NCBI GenBank assembly: GCA_019638485.1
Contig: JAHBTP010000002.1
Location: 248,001-312,000 of the forward strand
Reading direction: 5' to 3'
DNA from: Ferruginibacter sp.
GTDB lineage: Bacteria > Bacteroidota > Bacteroidia > Chitinophagales > Chitinophagaceae
DNA: 64,000 nt
The notes under the pieces: model-generated
Database searches by the model: none
What the model was told of the DNA's origin: nothing
What the model saw: the letters and a program-made list of their open reading frames with translations, nothing else
Shown here: piece after piece, positions 17,007 through 26,589 of the stretch
Layout of the letters: each line of letters begins with the position of its first letter
Position numbering within the stretch: the stretch's first letter is position 1
Made by a program: the position numbers and the translations under genes

Positions 17007-18311
17007 ATGGCTGTATTAATTTATTGTCCATATCGAACTAACCGTTTAGTATATACGCTAAACATAATCTTCCAAACGCTACTTGGAACAACATATCGAA
17101 TTGTTCATGAAATACCTGTTGGCAAAAATGAGCCTATCATTGCATACGGTAACATTGCTTCTTCAAACAGCTATAGCATTCCGGAAAGCGGATTATTGTA
17201 TGCAACCGACATTCAAACAAATCTTCCAAAAATTCAAGGAAGAGGAATAGAAGCTGAGTTATTTCCGGAAATGAATCACAACCACCCTTTCGATATTTTT
17301 AGTGCCGTGTTTTATCTTATTACTCGTTATGAAGAATACCAGCCCTATCAACCGGATTTATATCAGCGCTTTCCACACAAAAAATCCATCGCATTTGACC
17401 GAGAGTTTTTACATCTGCCACTAATTAACATCTGGGTTAAAGAATTGGGCAAGCGGCTTTGTAAACAATTTCCATTACTGAAACTTAGCCCTCCGTATTT
17501 TTCATTTCAACCAACGTATGACATAGATATAGCTTGGTCGTATAAGCACAAGGGATTAAAACGAAACTTGGGTGGTTTTGTTCGAAAGCCCACTTCGTCA
17601 CGGTTGTTAACCTTAGCAGGACTGAAAAAAGATCCGTTTGATGTATATGATGAGTTACAACTTTTACATAAAACCTTTCGGCTAAATCCAATTTACTTTT
17701 GGATAACAGCAACAAAAAATAGCAGGTATGATAAGCATATCCTGCCTTCGGGACACGCTTTACAAAAACTTATTCAGAAACACAAAAGTGCAACCAATGG
17801 CCTTCACCCATCGTGGCAAACACACAATGATGGCGCTTTGTTAAGGCGTGAAAAAGAAACGCTTGAAGTGATATTAAACACGCCTGTTGTACTATCGCGA
17901 CAACACTACCTCCGATTTACCCTACCCGATACTTACTTACAATTAATAAAAACAGGTATTACCGATGATTACAGCATGATGTATGGCAGTATAAATGGCT
18001 TCAGGGCATCTATTGCAAACGCATATCCATGGTTTAATCTTATTACAAATGAAGAGACCGATTTAATCATTCATCCGCCTTGCTTTATGGATGCAAATAG
18101 TTTCTATGAACAGGAGCAGGATATCAAAAGGAGTTCAGAAGAACTGAATCACTATTACCATGTTTGCAAAAACAATCATGGAGCTTTAATTACCATTTTT
18201 CACAATAATTTTCTTGGTACCGATTCTACCTTTAAAGGATGGAGAGAAATGTACGAAGCCTTTATACATTTGCATCATCGCGAAGCTGCTCAATCTTCTT
18301 ACGCAAGCTGA
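17007..18311 (+). CDS. Polysaccharide deacetylase-like protein (DUF7033-type N-terminus)
   Basis: A 434-residue protein of a family found in Bacteroidota. Residues 1-150 form an N-terminal domain (LIYCPYRTNRLVYTLNIIFQ; later PFDIFSAVFYLITRYEEY). It is followed by a NodB/polysaccharide-deacetylase-like barrel starting at FQPTYDIDIAWSYKHKG (about 168-185), in which YDIDIA fits the metal-binding Asp motif of carbohydrate deacetylases. Later elements are GLHPSWQTHND (about 268-278), where the HPS matches the deacetylase metal-binding HxxxH region, and HHREA close to the C-terminus. No signal peptide is seen. Its last 50 bases overlap the convergent eamA-like gene. The cellular substrate is unknown; cell-wall or exopolysaccharide sugars are likely. 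Confidence 0.65.
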   Translation: MAVLIYCPYRTNRLVYTLNIIFQTLLGTTYRIVHEIPVGKNEPIIAYGNIASSNSYSIPESGLLYATDIQTNLPKIQGRGIEAELFPEMNHNHPFDIFSAVFYLITRYEEYQPYQPDLYQRFPHKKSIAFDREFLHLPLINIWVKELGKRLCKQFPLLKLSPPYFSFQPTYDIDIAWSYKHKGLKRNLGGFVRKPTSSRLLTLAGLKKDPFDVYDELQLLHKTFRLNPIYFWITATKNSRYDKHILPSGHALQKLIQKHKSATNGLHPSWQTHNDGALLRREKETLEVILNTPVVLSRQHYLRFTLPDTYLQLIKTGITDDYSMMYGSINGFRASIANAYPWFNLITNEETDLIIHPPCFMDANSFYEQEQDIKRSSEELNHYYHVCKNNHGALITIFHNNFLGTDSTFKGWREMYEAFIHLHHREAAQSSYAS

Positions 18312-19197
18312 AGTTTACTAAAAACACACCGGTTAGTGTAATCAACGCTCCCCATATTATAGCCATGTTAAGTTGTTCTCCTAAAAGCAAGGCTCCAAGC
18401 AGGAAGGCCACCAACGGATTTATATACGAATATAGCGAGGCGATGGCAACCGGTAATTTCTTCAACGAATAAATAAAGGCTACAAAAGCAATAATTGACC
18501 CAAATACAACTAAGTACAAAACAGCACCCCACCCCTGAACAGAAATTGAAGATAGCGGTACAGGCGGTTGAAAAATAACAGCCATCACATACAAGCCTAT
18601 TCCACTTATAAGCATTTGCCAGCCAATAGAGTAATACGGATTCAAGCCAAGTTTATAACGGGTGAGGAAGACTGTTCCTATACTCCATGAAAGCATAGCT
18701 ATTAAGGCAAGTGCTACACCTAAAATAAATTTCAGGGTCATTACAACAATGATACTTTCATAAAACACCAAACCAACCCCAGTTAAGCCGAGTATAAATC
18801 CTAAAATCATGGTTGGAGTAAAACCTTTATTACCATAAAAAACCCTTTCAATCATTACAACACTCAACGGATATAACGCTCCCAGAAGAGCGCCGAGTCC
18901 TGCAGATATAAATAACAATCCCCAGGTGCTTAATCCATTTGCAAAAACAAAAAGTAAAAAGCCAAGTATTGTAATTCGCCCAAATTGTGCAAGAGTTGGT
19001 AGTGGTTGCTTTTTAATTAGCATAAAATACAAGATAAAAATTGCGCCTGCAACAAACTGTCTGATTGCTGTCATTTGAAACGCGGGAATATCTCTTAGAG
19101 CAATTTTACTAACTACCCAAGTAGTTCCCCATAAAATAGATGTTGTTGTTAGAGCAAGGTATCCGCCCACCTTTCCCGAAGGCATTTTCATATTCAT
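18262..19197 (-). CDS. EamA/DMT-superfamily transporter
   Basis: A 311-residue inner-membrane protein with about ten hydrophobic helices arranged as two EamA repeats. The first starts LALTTTSILWGTTWVVSKIAL (split at about residue 13 onward) and the second begins near residue 155 with LALIAMLSWSIGTVFLTRY. Family members export amino acids or other metabolites. The start codon overlaps the purH stop by one base (TAATG), so it is the last gene of a carB-comEC-purH-eamA run and is probably translationally coupled. Its 3' end runs 50 bases into the convergent deacetylase-like gene. The substrate is unknown. Confidence 0.85.
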   Translation of the reverse strand: MNMKMPSGKVGGYLALTTTSILWGTTWVVSKIALRDIPAFQMTAIRQFVAGAIFILYFMLIKKQPLPTLAQFGRITILGFLLFVFANGLSTWGLLFISAGLGALLGALYPLSVVMIERVFYGNKGFTPTMILGFILGLTGVGLVFYESIIVVMTLKFILGVALALIAMLSWSIGTVFLTRYKLGLNPYYSIGWQMLISGIGLYVMAVIFQPPVPLSSISVQGWGAVLYLVVFGSIIAFVAFIYSLKKLPVAIASLYSYINPLVAFLLGALLLGEQLNMAIIWGALITLTGVFLVNFSLRKKIEQLRDDANV

Positions 19198-20711
19198 TAA
19201 TGTTTAAAATGCCTTGTGCCGGTAATTATCATGGGTAGTTTTTTCAATTCACAATATTGAATAGAATCATTATCCCGAATAGAACCACCGGGTTGTATAA
19301 AAGCGATTATTCCGGCCTCATCTGCTATTTTAACACAATCATCAAATGGGAAAAATGCATCGCTGGATAATACAGCACCAGCAGTTTCAAATCCTGAGAG
19401 ATGTGCTTTATCAATGGCATGGCGCAATGCATCTATTCGGCTGGTTTGTCCGCATCCTTTTCCAATAAGCTGAAGATTTCTCACTAACCCAATCGCATTG
19501 CTCTTTAGATGTTTCACTATTAAATTAGCAAATTCCAAATCAGCACGCATATTGTCATTCGGTTGTGCAGAAGTAACCACCTTCCATTCGTTATAGTTTA
19601 CATCATCATTGTTTTGAACAAGAAGACCATTCAATAATGTAGTCATTTGTACCGGTGATATTGTATCCATTTTATTTTGTAACAATATCCTGTTCTTTTT
19701 CGTTTGCAATAAATCCAGCGCTCCTTTTGAAAAGGAAGGCGCAATGAGTACTTCAAAAAATATGGTATTTATTTTGTTTGCAGTGGCCTCGTCAATCTCC
19801 TGATTACAAACTAATACGCCACCAAATGCACTTTCCGGATCTCCGGCCAGTGCTGCTTCCCATGCGTTTAAGACAGTATTCCTTGCAGCTATTCCACACA
19901 CATTAGTATGTTTAATAACACCGAAAACAACCTTATCATAGCCTGAGAATTCGTATATCAACTGTATTGCGGACTCTACATCTACTAAATTATTATAGGA
20001 TAATGCTTTTCCATGTAATTGAACAAATAGGTGGTCTAAGTTTCCATAATACACTCCTTTTTGGTGTGGGTTTTCACCATATCGCAAAATATTTTCGGGT
20101 AAACCAAATGGGGTAAGGAAAGCAGATTTGTGAAAATAATTTGAGATTGCCTGATCATAAGCAGTACATACATCAAAAGCTTTGATGGCATATTCTTGTC
20201 GTTGTTCCAATGAAGAGCACATTTGTTGGTTCTGCAGCATTTTTCCAACTTCCAAATAATCATTCTTTGAAGCAAGCACCAACACATCTTTATGGTTTTT
20301 AGCAGCAGCACGAATCATAGAGGGGCCTCCAATATCAATCTTTTCAATAATTAAGGACTCGTCAGTAGTTTGTTTTATCGTTTCTTCAAAAGGATATAAA
20401 TCCACCACTACCATGTCAATATCCGGAATATTGAATTGTTTCATCTCTGCCACATGTTGAGAGTCGTCCCTTTTTCCTAAAATACCCCCAAAAACTGCAG
20501 GGTGCAGGGTTTTAACCCTGCCACCTAAGATTGAGGGAAATCCGGTTAACGACTCCACATCAATACAAGGTATTCCTAATTTTTCAATAAAGGATTTAGT
20601 GCCTCCCGTACTGAATATTTTTACATGATTTGAATGAAGTAAATGGACCAGGTTATCCAGCCCATCTTTATAAAAAACAGAAATTAATACAGTTTGAATT
20701 TTTTTTTGCAT
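19197..20711 (-). CDS. purH: Bifunctional AICAR formyltransferase / IMP cyclohydrolase
   Basis: PurH carries out the last two steps of IMP synthesis. The N-terminal MGS-like cyclohydrolase domain (about 1-145) shows STGGTKSFIEKLGIP and GGRVKTLHPAVFGGIL. The C-terminal AICAR transformylase domain carries the signature RYGENPHQKGVYYG (about 212-225) and, further on, GIIAFIQPGGSIRDND near the end. The length of 504 is typical. It lies 20 bases downstream of comEC and overlaps eamA by one base, so it is inside a minus-strand operon that starts with carB. No PurR or riboswitch element is visible. Confidence 0.95.
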   Translation of the reverse strand: MQKKIQTVLISVFYKDGLDNLVHLLHSNHVKIFSTGGTKSFIEKLGIPCIDVESLTGFPSILGGRVKTLHPAVFGGILGKRDDSQHVAEMKQFNIPDIDMVVVDLYPFEETIKQTTDESLIIEKIDIGGPSMIRAAAKNHKDVLVLASKNDYLEVGKMLQNQQMCSSLEQRQEYAIKAFDVCTAYDQAISNYFHKSAFLTPFGLPENILRYGENPHQKGVYYGNLDHLFVQLHGKALSYNNLVDVESAIQLIYEFSGYDKVVFGVIKHTNVCGIAARNTVLNAWEAALAGDPESAFGGVLVCNQEIDEATANKINTIFFEVLIAPSFSKGALDLLQTKKNRILLQNKMDTISPVQMTTLLNGLLVQNNDDVNYNEWKVVTSAQPNDNMRADLEFANLIVKHLKSNAIGLVRNLQLIGKGCGQTSRIDALRHAIDKAHLSGFETAGAVLSSDAFFPFDDCVKIADEAGIIAFIQPGGSIRDNDSIQYCELKKLPMIITGTRHFKH

Positions 20712-20731
20712 AGTGCTAAGTATTGACGGTG

Positions 20732-22804
20732 CTATTTAAAAATATAAGCACCCGAGTCCCTGATAGAAATGCAACGCAAATGTAAATCTTCACATTCGCT
20801 TTTCCATTTTTCAATTTTCCACTTCTTATTATCTGCAGCTAAAACCATAGTATGTGGATTAAACACATCAACTATTTGTGAAATGGTAATACTTGGAGAG
20901 CCAAAGAGTATTACTATATCAGATTGTACCGGATTTCCTTTTCTCAAGCGCCTCACCTCCGGTCCAATAATAATAATTTGTTTTTTTAAAAAGGAAAGGC
21001 CTGTAATCTTATGTTTTATGCTAATTTGATTTTGCATTTCAACTAATCGAATAGTACGTGCAGCGGCTTCAACCGGGAATGGATTATTAGCTGCCGAACT
21101 TGCAGTGTTTAAATGTGTGCAAGTCCTCCCGGAAATAAAATCAATAGATAGTCCATCTCTTATATTATAGATACTAATTTCATTTTTTGCAGATGCTATT
21201 GCTTTCTTTACTGACATATACAGGCTTAATAAAAATAAACAACTCAATGAGGGCAATAAATAGTGGTTTTTTTTAAATAGTACTACACTTGTACCTAATA
21301 AAATGAATCCATAAAGCAATAAGGTTGTAATCTCATTTGAAAATATTCCAGAAATAGTTGATAATGGCCAATGCTCAATACTGTGTATTACACCATTCAT
21401 CATGTTGATTAGCCATTTGATAGGCCATGAGATGGTTGTTGCAAGTGGAGGTATAAAGGATATTAACACCATAATAAGCAAGGATATTAATACTATGGTA
21501 GCCAGTGGTACAATAATTAAATTAGCTATCAAGAACCAAGTTGGAAATTGATTAAAGTAATAAATACATAATGGTGTAACAGCTAATTGTGCAGCAATGG
21601 TTACCGATGTCATTTCCCATATCTTTTGAACCCACCTTTTCTTAAAAACCAACAACCGCTTAATAGGTTGTTGCCACCAAATTAAGCCCGCCACGGCACC
21701 ATAGCTTAATAAAAATCCTACATCCCATAATAGGAGTGGTTGAAATGCCAGCAAAACAAATGCAGAAGAAGTAAGTACATTTTTTGACCCTACCGATTTA
21801 AAAAATGTTTCACCTATAAGCATGAATGAGAACATTGTGGCACTGCGTAATACCGATGCAGAGGCACCGGTTACCAAGGCAAACCACCAAAGGCAAAACA
21901 AAATTATAGGCCATTTCCACTTTGGTCTTTTTTTTAAAACAGGAAGTAAATGAATAATCCATTTGATAACTACATAAACCAAACCCAGATGTAGCCCTGA
22001 TATAGCAATCACATTAACCACTCCTGTGTTGGCATAAGATTGAAGCACTTCTTTATCCAAGTGTTCACGATACCCGATAAGCAAGGCTTCTGCAATGCCT
22101 AATACATTTTTATCTGTTAGATGGTGTTGTAATACTTTTAGTATCCTGATTCGGGAATTGTTTACAAAAGATTGTAAGAGGTTTTTATCCTTACATAGTG
22201 TGTGGATATTGTTTTCATGAATGTACCATGCGCCATAGATACCTTTTCGTGAAGCATATTTTGCGAAATTAAAACCACCGGGATTTAACCTTTGTGCTAA
22301 CGGGTGTACCGTGTCACGTACCAACAACAATTCGCCATATTGTGGAAGGTTATTTTGATGAAGTGTAAAATAAACAAAGGTCTTACCGGATGTGGCAATT
22401 ATTTGTCTGTTTTTTATTAGCCCTATTACTTCTCCAATTGCCCGATATTTTTCTCCTTGTCTTATGGGGTCTTCAACTAATTTTATAATCCCACCACTTG
22501 CAGAGTCAGTATTTTTATAAAACCAGTTTGAATTGGCATCAGGGCTGTTTAATACTGTAACTAACGCTGACGAACACACTATAATTGCCCATATCACCAA
22601 ACCTGTAATTTTACTAAAGCGAATACCCTGTTTAATTGAAAGGTAATTTTGTAATGCTGTCCAAATAACTCCCAATAAGAAGAAACTTGCCCAATAAAAG
22701 AAGTGAATGGTAAATGTGGTTTGAATAAGGATACCGGTGATAAACGCAGGTAGCAGCCTGAAAAAAGGAGCAGCCCTCCATGCGGGTATATGTGCAGAAT
22801 ACAT
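20732..22804 (-). CDS. comEC: ComEC/Rec2 DNA-uptake channel, short form
   Basis: ComEC forms the inner-membrane channel for single-stranded DNA in natural transformation. The 690-residue protein starts with a few membrane helices, then a DUF4131-type OB region (about 85-190) with the LNPGGFNFAKYASRKGIYG motif. The Competence domain (about 225-490) has the hallmark NVIAISGLHLGLVYVVIKW and multiple helices. The C-terminal ~150 residues are soluble but lack the metallo-beta-lactamase HxHxDH motif of long ComEC proteins, as is common in Bacteroidota. It lies between carB (71 bases upstream) and purH (20 bases downstream). A perfect inverted repeat covers its start codon. comF lies 40 kb further on. 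Confidence 0.88.
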   Translation of the reverse strand: MYSAHIPAWRAAPFFRLLPAFITGILIQTTFTIHFFYWASFFLLGVIWTALQNYLSIKQGIRFSKITGLVIWAIIVCSSALVTVLNSPDANSNWFYKNTDSASGGIIKLVEDPIRQGEKYRAIGEVIGLIKNRQIIATSGKTFVYFTLHQNNLPQYGELLLVRDTVHPLAQRLNPGGFNFAKYASRKGIYGAWYIHENNIHTLCKDKNLLQSFVNNSRIRILKVLQHHLTDKNVLGIAEALLIGYREHLDKEVLQSYANTGVVNVIAISGLHLGLVYVVIKWIIHLLPVLKKRPKWKWPIILFCLWWFALVTGASASVLRSATMFSFMLIGETFFKSVGSKNVLTSSAFVLLAFQPLLLWDVGFLLSYGAVAGLIWWQQPIKRLLVFKKRWVQKIWEMTSVTIAAQLAVTPLCIYYFNQFPTWFLIANLIIVPLATIVLISLLIMVLISFIPPLATTISWPIKWLINMMNGVIHSIEHWPLSTISGIFSNEITTLLLYGFILLGTSVVLFKKNHYLLPSLSCLFLLSLYMSVKKAIASAKNEISIYNIRDGLSIDFISGRTCTHLNTASSAANNPFPVEAAARTIRLVEMQNQISIKHKITGLSFLKKQIIIIGPEVRRLRKGNPVQSDIVILFGSPSITISQIVDVFNPHTMVLAADNKKWKIEKWKSECEDLHLRCISIRDSGAYIFK

Positions 22805-22822
22805 AGTTTAATGTAAACTATG
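22802..22822. repeat. Perfect inverted repeat over the comEC start codon
   Basis: CATAGTTTA (22802-22810), spacer ATG, TAAACTATG (22814-22822). The left arm contains the comEC initiation codon on the minus strand (22804-22802). In the mRNA this would form a 9-bp hairpin with a 3-base loop closing over the start; as DNA it could equally be a dimer operator. Confidence 0.5.
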
Positions 22823-22875
22823 CAAATGGCTTGGCTAATTAAACAGCGGGTAAAAAGAAGGGTATGCCCTATCAA

Positions 22876-25710
22876 TTACTTACTCAGGTGCATACTTCGT
22901 TCTCTATATAATTGGCGGAAATTAGGGTCTCTCAGGTCCTTAATAAACCGAATTGTTTCTCCGGTACTTTTCATTTCAGGACCTAGCTCTTTGTTAACGC
23001 CTTGAAATTTATTGAATGAAAATACCGGTTCTTTAATAGCAAAGCCATCCAGGCTTTTATTGAGTTTTAAGTCTTTTAATTTCAGTTTATCCAGCATTAC
23101 CCTAGTAGCTATATTGAGGTATGGAATACCATACGCCTTGGCAATAAAGGGAGTGGTACGGGAAGCACGAGGGTTAGCCTCAATTACATACACCACACCA
23201 TCTTTAATAGCAAATTGAATATTAATTAAGCCTTTGATGTTTAAAGCGCGTGCAATTTTTTCACTGTATTCTTCCATAGTTTGAACAATCAGTGGGCTCA
23301 AATTAAACTGAGGTAAAACGGCATGGCTGTCACCACTATGAATACCTGCCGGTTCAATGTGTTCCATAACGCCCATGGTATGAAAAGTCTCTCCATCAAA
23401 AATGGCATCAATCTCTGCTTCCTGACATCGGTCAAGAAATTGATCAATTAAAATTTTATTGCCAGGCAAATGTTTTAATAAACTTAACACACCACTTTCC
23501 AATTCTTCATCATTGAGCACAATGCGCATCCGCTGTCCGCCTAATACATAACTTGGCCTTACTAATACCGGGTAACCCACCTTATGAGCAACTTCAATGG
23601 CCTCATCGGTTGTGTGTGCTGTTCCATACCGAGGATAAGGAATTTCAAGATCACGAAGCATATCGCTAAAGCGCCCCCTGTCCTCGGCTATATCCATATC
23701 ATTAAAAGAAGTTCCGATTATTTTTACCCCTAATTCAACAAGCCTGCGTGAAAGCTTTAATGCTGTTTGACCACCTAATTGAACGATTACACCTTCCGGC
23801 TGTTCGTTCTCAATAATTTCGCGAATGTTTTCCCAAAATACTGGCTCAAAATATAATTTGTCTGCAATATCAAAATCGGTAGATACTGTTTCGGGGTTAC
23901 AGTTTACCACAATTGCTTCATAGCCTAATTCTCTAATGGCCAACAATCCATGTACACAGCAATAGTCAAATTCAATTCCCTGACCAATTCGATTAGGGCC
24001 ACTTCCCAAAACTAAAATTTTCTTTTTATTGCTAGGTATAGATTCATTTTGCGGTAGTGATTTTTGAGCTCTTTCAAAGGTTGAGTAGAAATAAGGTGTT
24101 TTAGCAATGAATTCAGCACTACAGGTATCCACCATTTTAAATACACGATTGATTCCAAGTTTCTTCCTTTTTTCATACATTAAATCTTCAGTACCATCAT
24201 TCATAATTCTGGTTAACTGAGCATCGCTAAATCCTGCAATCTTAGCTTTTTTTAATAATGCTTCAGGAAGTGATTTCAATTCAAACTCACCTACTTCACG
24301 CTCAATATTGCACAACTCTTTAATTTGGTTAATAAACCACTTATCAATTTTTGTGTTTTCGCAAATTCGTTTTGCGCTTACCCCGGCCATAAGTGCGTCT
24401 TTGATACGAAACACCCTGTCCCATTTAGGTATTTTAATATATTCAAGCAGCTCATCAGTATGCATCAAGCTTTTGCCATAATAACCCAATCCGACTGCTT
24501 CATTTTCCAAACTCTGACAAGCTTTTTGTATGGCTTCGTTAAAGCTTCTTCCTATTCCCATTACTTCTCCCACACTCTTCATTTGAAATCCGAGGGTATC
24601 ATCAGCACCTTTAAACTTATCAAAATTCCAGCGTGGCATTTTTACAATTACATAATCAAGTGCCGGCTCAAAGTATGCAGAGGTAGATTGCGTAATTTGA
24701 TTTTTAAGTTCGTCCAGATTATATCCTAACGCCAGTTTAGAAGCAATTTTTGCAATAGGGTATCCGGTGGCCTTAGATGCCAGCGCCGAGCTGCGGCTAA
24801 CACGAGGATTTATTTCAACAACAATAATTTCTTCTGTTTCCGGATTTAATGCAAATTGAACATTACAACCTCCTGAAAAATTTCCCAATGCTCGCATCAT
24901 GCGTTTTGCTACGTTACGCATTTCTTGCATGGCCGTATCACTGATAGTCATTGCAGGAGCTACTGTAATGCTGTCACCTGTATGCACACCCATGGGGTCA
25001 AAATTTTCTACGGTACAAATTACCACCACATTGTCTGCATTGTCACGAAGTAATTCCAGCTCTAATTCTTTCCATCCTAAAACGGCTTTTTCTACCAGCA
25101 CCTCATGGATAGGGGATGTTGTTAAACCCATATTGAGGGCTGCATCCAATTCTTCCTTTTTAAATACAATACTACCGCCTGTACCACCTAAGGTGAAAGA
25201 AGGTCTAATAACCAGGGGGAATCCAATTTCTTGTGCAATTTCTTTTCCTTCCAAAAAAGAATTAGCAATTCTTGCAGGAGCAACAGGAATCTCCATTTCT
25301 ACCATCCACTCTCTAAATTTTTCGCGGTCTTCTGCTTTTTCAATTGCCTTTATGTCAACACCAATAAGTTTTACTTTATATTTTTCCCACACACCTAACT
25401 CATCAGCATCTTTACAAAGATTCAAAGCAGTTTGACCACCCATTGTTGGTAAAACAGCATCAATTTGATTTTCTTCCAAAATTTGTTCTATACTTTCTAC
25501 CGTAAGCGGTAGTAAGTACACCTTGTCTGCCATCATTGGATCTGTCATGATGGTTGCCGGGTTACTATTTATTAAAATTACTTTTACACCTTCTTCCCGA
25601 AGGCTTCGTGCAGCCTGAGTTCCGGAATAATCAAATTCGCAAGCCTGACCTATAACAATGGGGCCACTACCAATTATTAATACTGTTTTGATTGAATTAT
25701 CTTTTGGCAT
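22876..25710 (-). CDS. carB: Carbamoyl-phosphate synthase large subunit, without regulatory domain
   Basis: CarB makes carbamoyl phosphate from bicarbonate, ammonia and two ATP for pyrimidines and arginine. Two homologous ATP-grasp halves are seen, the first beginning TVLIIGSGPIVIGQACEFDY and the second ILVLGSGPNRIGQGIEFDY (about residue 555). ATP-grasp signatures include VRPSYVLGGQRMRIV and VVEINPRVSRSSALASKATG. The protein ends at about the position where the C-terminal MGS-like allosteric domain begins in the 1073-residue E. coli enzyme; 944 residues versus ~1070. Short CarB proteins are known in Bacteroidota. carA is not adjacent. It heads the carB-comEC-purH-eamA run. Confidence 0.95.
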   Translation of the reverse strand: MPKDNSIKTVLIIGSGPIVIGQACEFDYSGTQAARSLREEGVKVILINSNPATIMTDPMMADKVYLLPLTVESIEQILEENQIDAVLPTMGGQTALNLCKDADELGVWEKYKVKLIGVDIKAIEKAEDREKFREWMVEMEIPVAPARIANSFLEGKEIAQEIGFPLVIRPSFTLGGTGGSIVFKKEELDAALNMGLTTSPIHEVLVEKAVLGWKELELELLRDNADNVVVICTVENFDPMGVHTGDSITVAPAMTISDTAMQEMRNVAKRMMRALGNFSGGCNVQFALNPETEEIIVVEINPRVSRSSALASKATGYPIAKIASKLALGYNLDELKNQITQSTSAYFEPALDYVIVKMPRWNFDKFKGADDTLGFQMKSVGEVMGIGRSFNEAIQKACQSLENEAVGLGYYGKSLMHTDELLEYIKIPKWDRVFRIKDALMAGVSAKRICENTKIDKWFINQIKELCNIEREVGEFELKSLPEALLKKAKIAGFSDAQLTRIMNDGTEDLMYEKRKKLGINRVFKMVDTCSAEFIAKTPYFYSTFERAQKSLPQNESIPSNKKKILVLGSGPNRIGQGIEFDYCCVHGLLAIRELGYEAIVVNCNPETVSTDFDIADKLYFEPVFWENIREIIENEQPEGVIVQLGGQTALKLSRRLVELGVKIIGTSFNDMDIAEDRGRFSDMLRDLEIPYPRYGTAHTTDEAIEVAHKVGYPVLVRPSYVLGGQRMRIVLNDEELESGVLSLLKHLPGNKILIDQFLDRCQEAEIDAIFDGETFHTMGVMEHIEPAGIHSGDSHAVLPQFNLSPLIVQTMEEYSEKIARALNIKGLINIQFAIKDGVVYVIEANPRASRTTPFIAKAYGIPYLNIATRVMLDKLKLKDLKLNKSLDGFAIKEPVFSFNKFQGVNKELGPEMKSTGETIRFIKDLRDPNFRQLYRERSMHLSK

Positions 25711-25736
25711 AGGAGAATTGCCTTTGGATTGGCGGC

Positions 25737-25744
25737 CAAAGGTA
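25737..25744 (-). promoter_or_regulatory. -7 promoter box of carB
   Basis: On the minus strand TACCTTTG, an exact TAnnTTTG match, lies 26 bases before the carB ATG (25710). A T-rich tract lies upstream in the -33 zone. Confidence 0.5.
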
Positions 25745-25833
25745 AAAGATAATGAAGAAAAAATTGACTGTTGGAAAGAATAGTGTATAAAAAACTTAAC
25801 TTAACCTAAAATATTATCCTATAAATAAATTTT

Positions 25834-26526
25834 ATGCCTCAAATCAGTTTTATTTCAAAAATCCCAATAATGGAAGGAGCTGCCATACAAGGCGATATGA
25901 TTAGACAAGGGATATTTGATATGATTAAATCAGAAAATTCTGATTTTTCAAAGGAAGATTATATATCGTTGGAAGAATTAAACCTTTTTAGAAGGAAATA
26001 TTTGGCAAGCCTGCTTAGTCGCGAAAAAGGAGAACTTGCCGAAATTGATAAAGATGTTTTAAATGCATTGGCAAAAAATAAAATTCTTTCTGGAGAAATA
26101 AGACCTATACAAGAAGGAAAAGAGAATCGTGCCGATCGCATTGCAGATAATATGGCTGCATTGGCTGGTAGCTGGGGTTTTATTATATCTTTCCTTGCTT
26201 TTATCGTTATTTGGATTGCATTAAATGTTTCGCATCTTATTTCACCGGCTATTGATCCATATCCCTTTATTTTATTAAACCTCGTTCTGTCATGTATCGC
26301 CGCTATTCAGGCCCCAATAATTATTATGAGTCAGAATAGGCAAGAACAAAAAGACCGGGAGAGAAATGAGCACGATTATATGATTAATCTAAAGGCTGAA
26401 TTGGAAATTCAATTACTAAATGAGAAAATAGATCATTTACTTATCAACCAAAACCAAAAACTTTTGGAAATTCAAGCATTACAAACAGATTATCTGGAAG
26501 ACTTAATGCGTGTTGTGAAAAAATGA
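25834..26526 (+). CDS. DUF1003 membrane protein
   Basis: A 230-residue protein with two membrane helices (about 112-132, WGFIISFLAFIVIWIAL; and about 143-163, ILLNLVLSCIAAIQAPIIIM). The DUF1003 pattern is present: DRIADNMAALAGSWGFI before helix 1 and MSQNRQEQKDRERNEHDY after helix 2. The C-terminus (175-230) is a likely coiled coil. N-terminal residues 1-100 are soluble and unlike anything I recognise. The function of DUF1003 proteins is unknown. An alternative start is the ATG at codon 13 (25870). It is divergent from carB and 63 bases before the M23 gene. Confidence 0.7.
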   Translation: MPQISFISKIPIMEGAAIQGDMIRQGIFDMIKSENSDFSKEDYISLEELNLFRRKYLASLLSREKGELAEIDKDVLNALAKNKILSGEIRPIQEGKENRADRIADNMAALAGSWGFIISFLAFIVIWIALNVSHLISPAIDPYPFILLNLVLSCIAAIQAPIIIMSQNRQEQKDRERNEHDYMINLKAELEIQLLNEKIDHLLINQNQKLLEIQALQTDYLEDLMRVVKK

Positions 26527-26576
26527 ATTTAGTTTGAAGTTAACAGGTGTTTTAAATGGTATGACGCTGAGGTGTA

Positions 26577-26584
26577 TATCTTTG
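26577..26584 (+). promoter_or_regulatory. -7 promoter box of the M23 peptidase gene
   Basis: TATCTTTG, exact TAnnTTTG match, ends only 5 bases before the ATG at 26590. Transcription from it would start at or next to the A of the start codon, suggesting a leaderless message. Confidence 0.5.
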
Positions 26585-26589
26585 CTTTT

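Noticed and set aside
24899..25435. Plus-strand ORF of 178 residues inside carB
   Set aside because: Antisense to the conserved first ATP-grasp half; Ser-rich composition, no recognisable domain.
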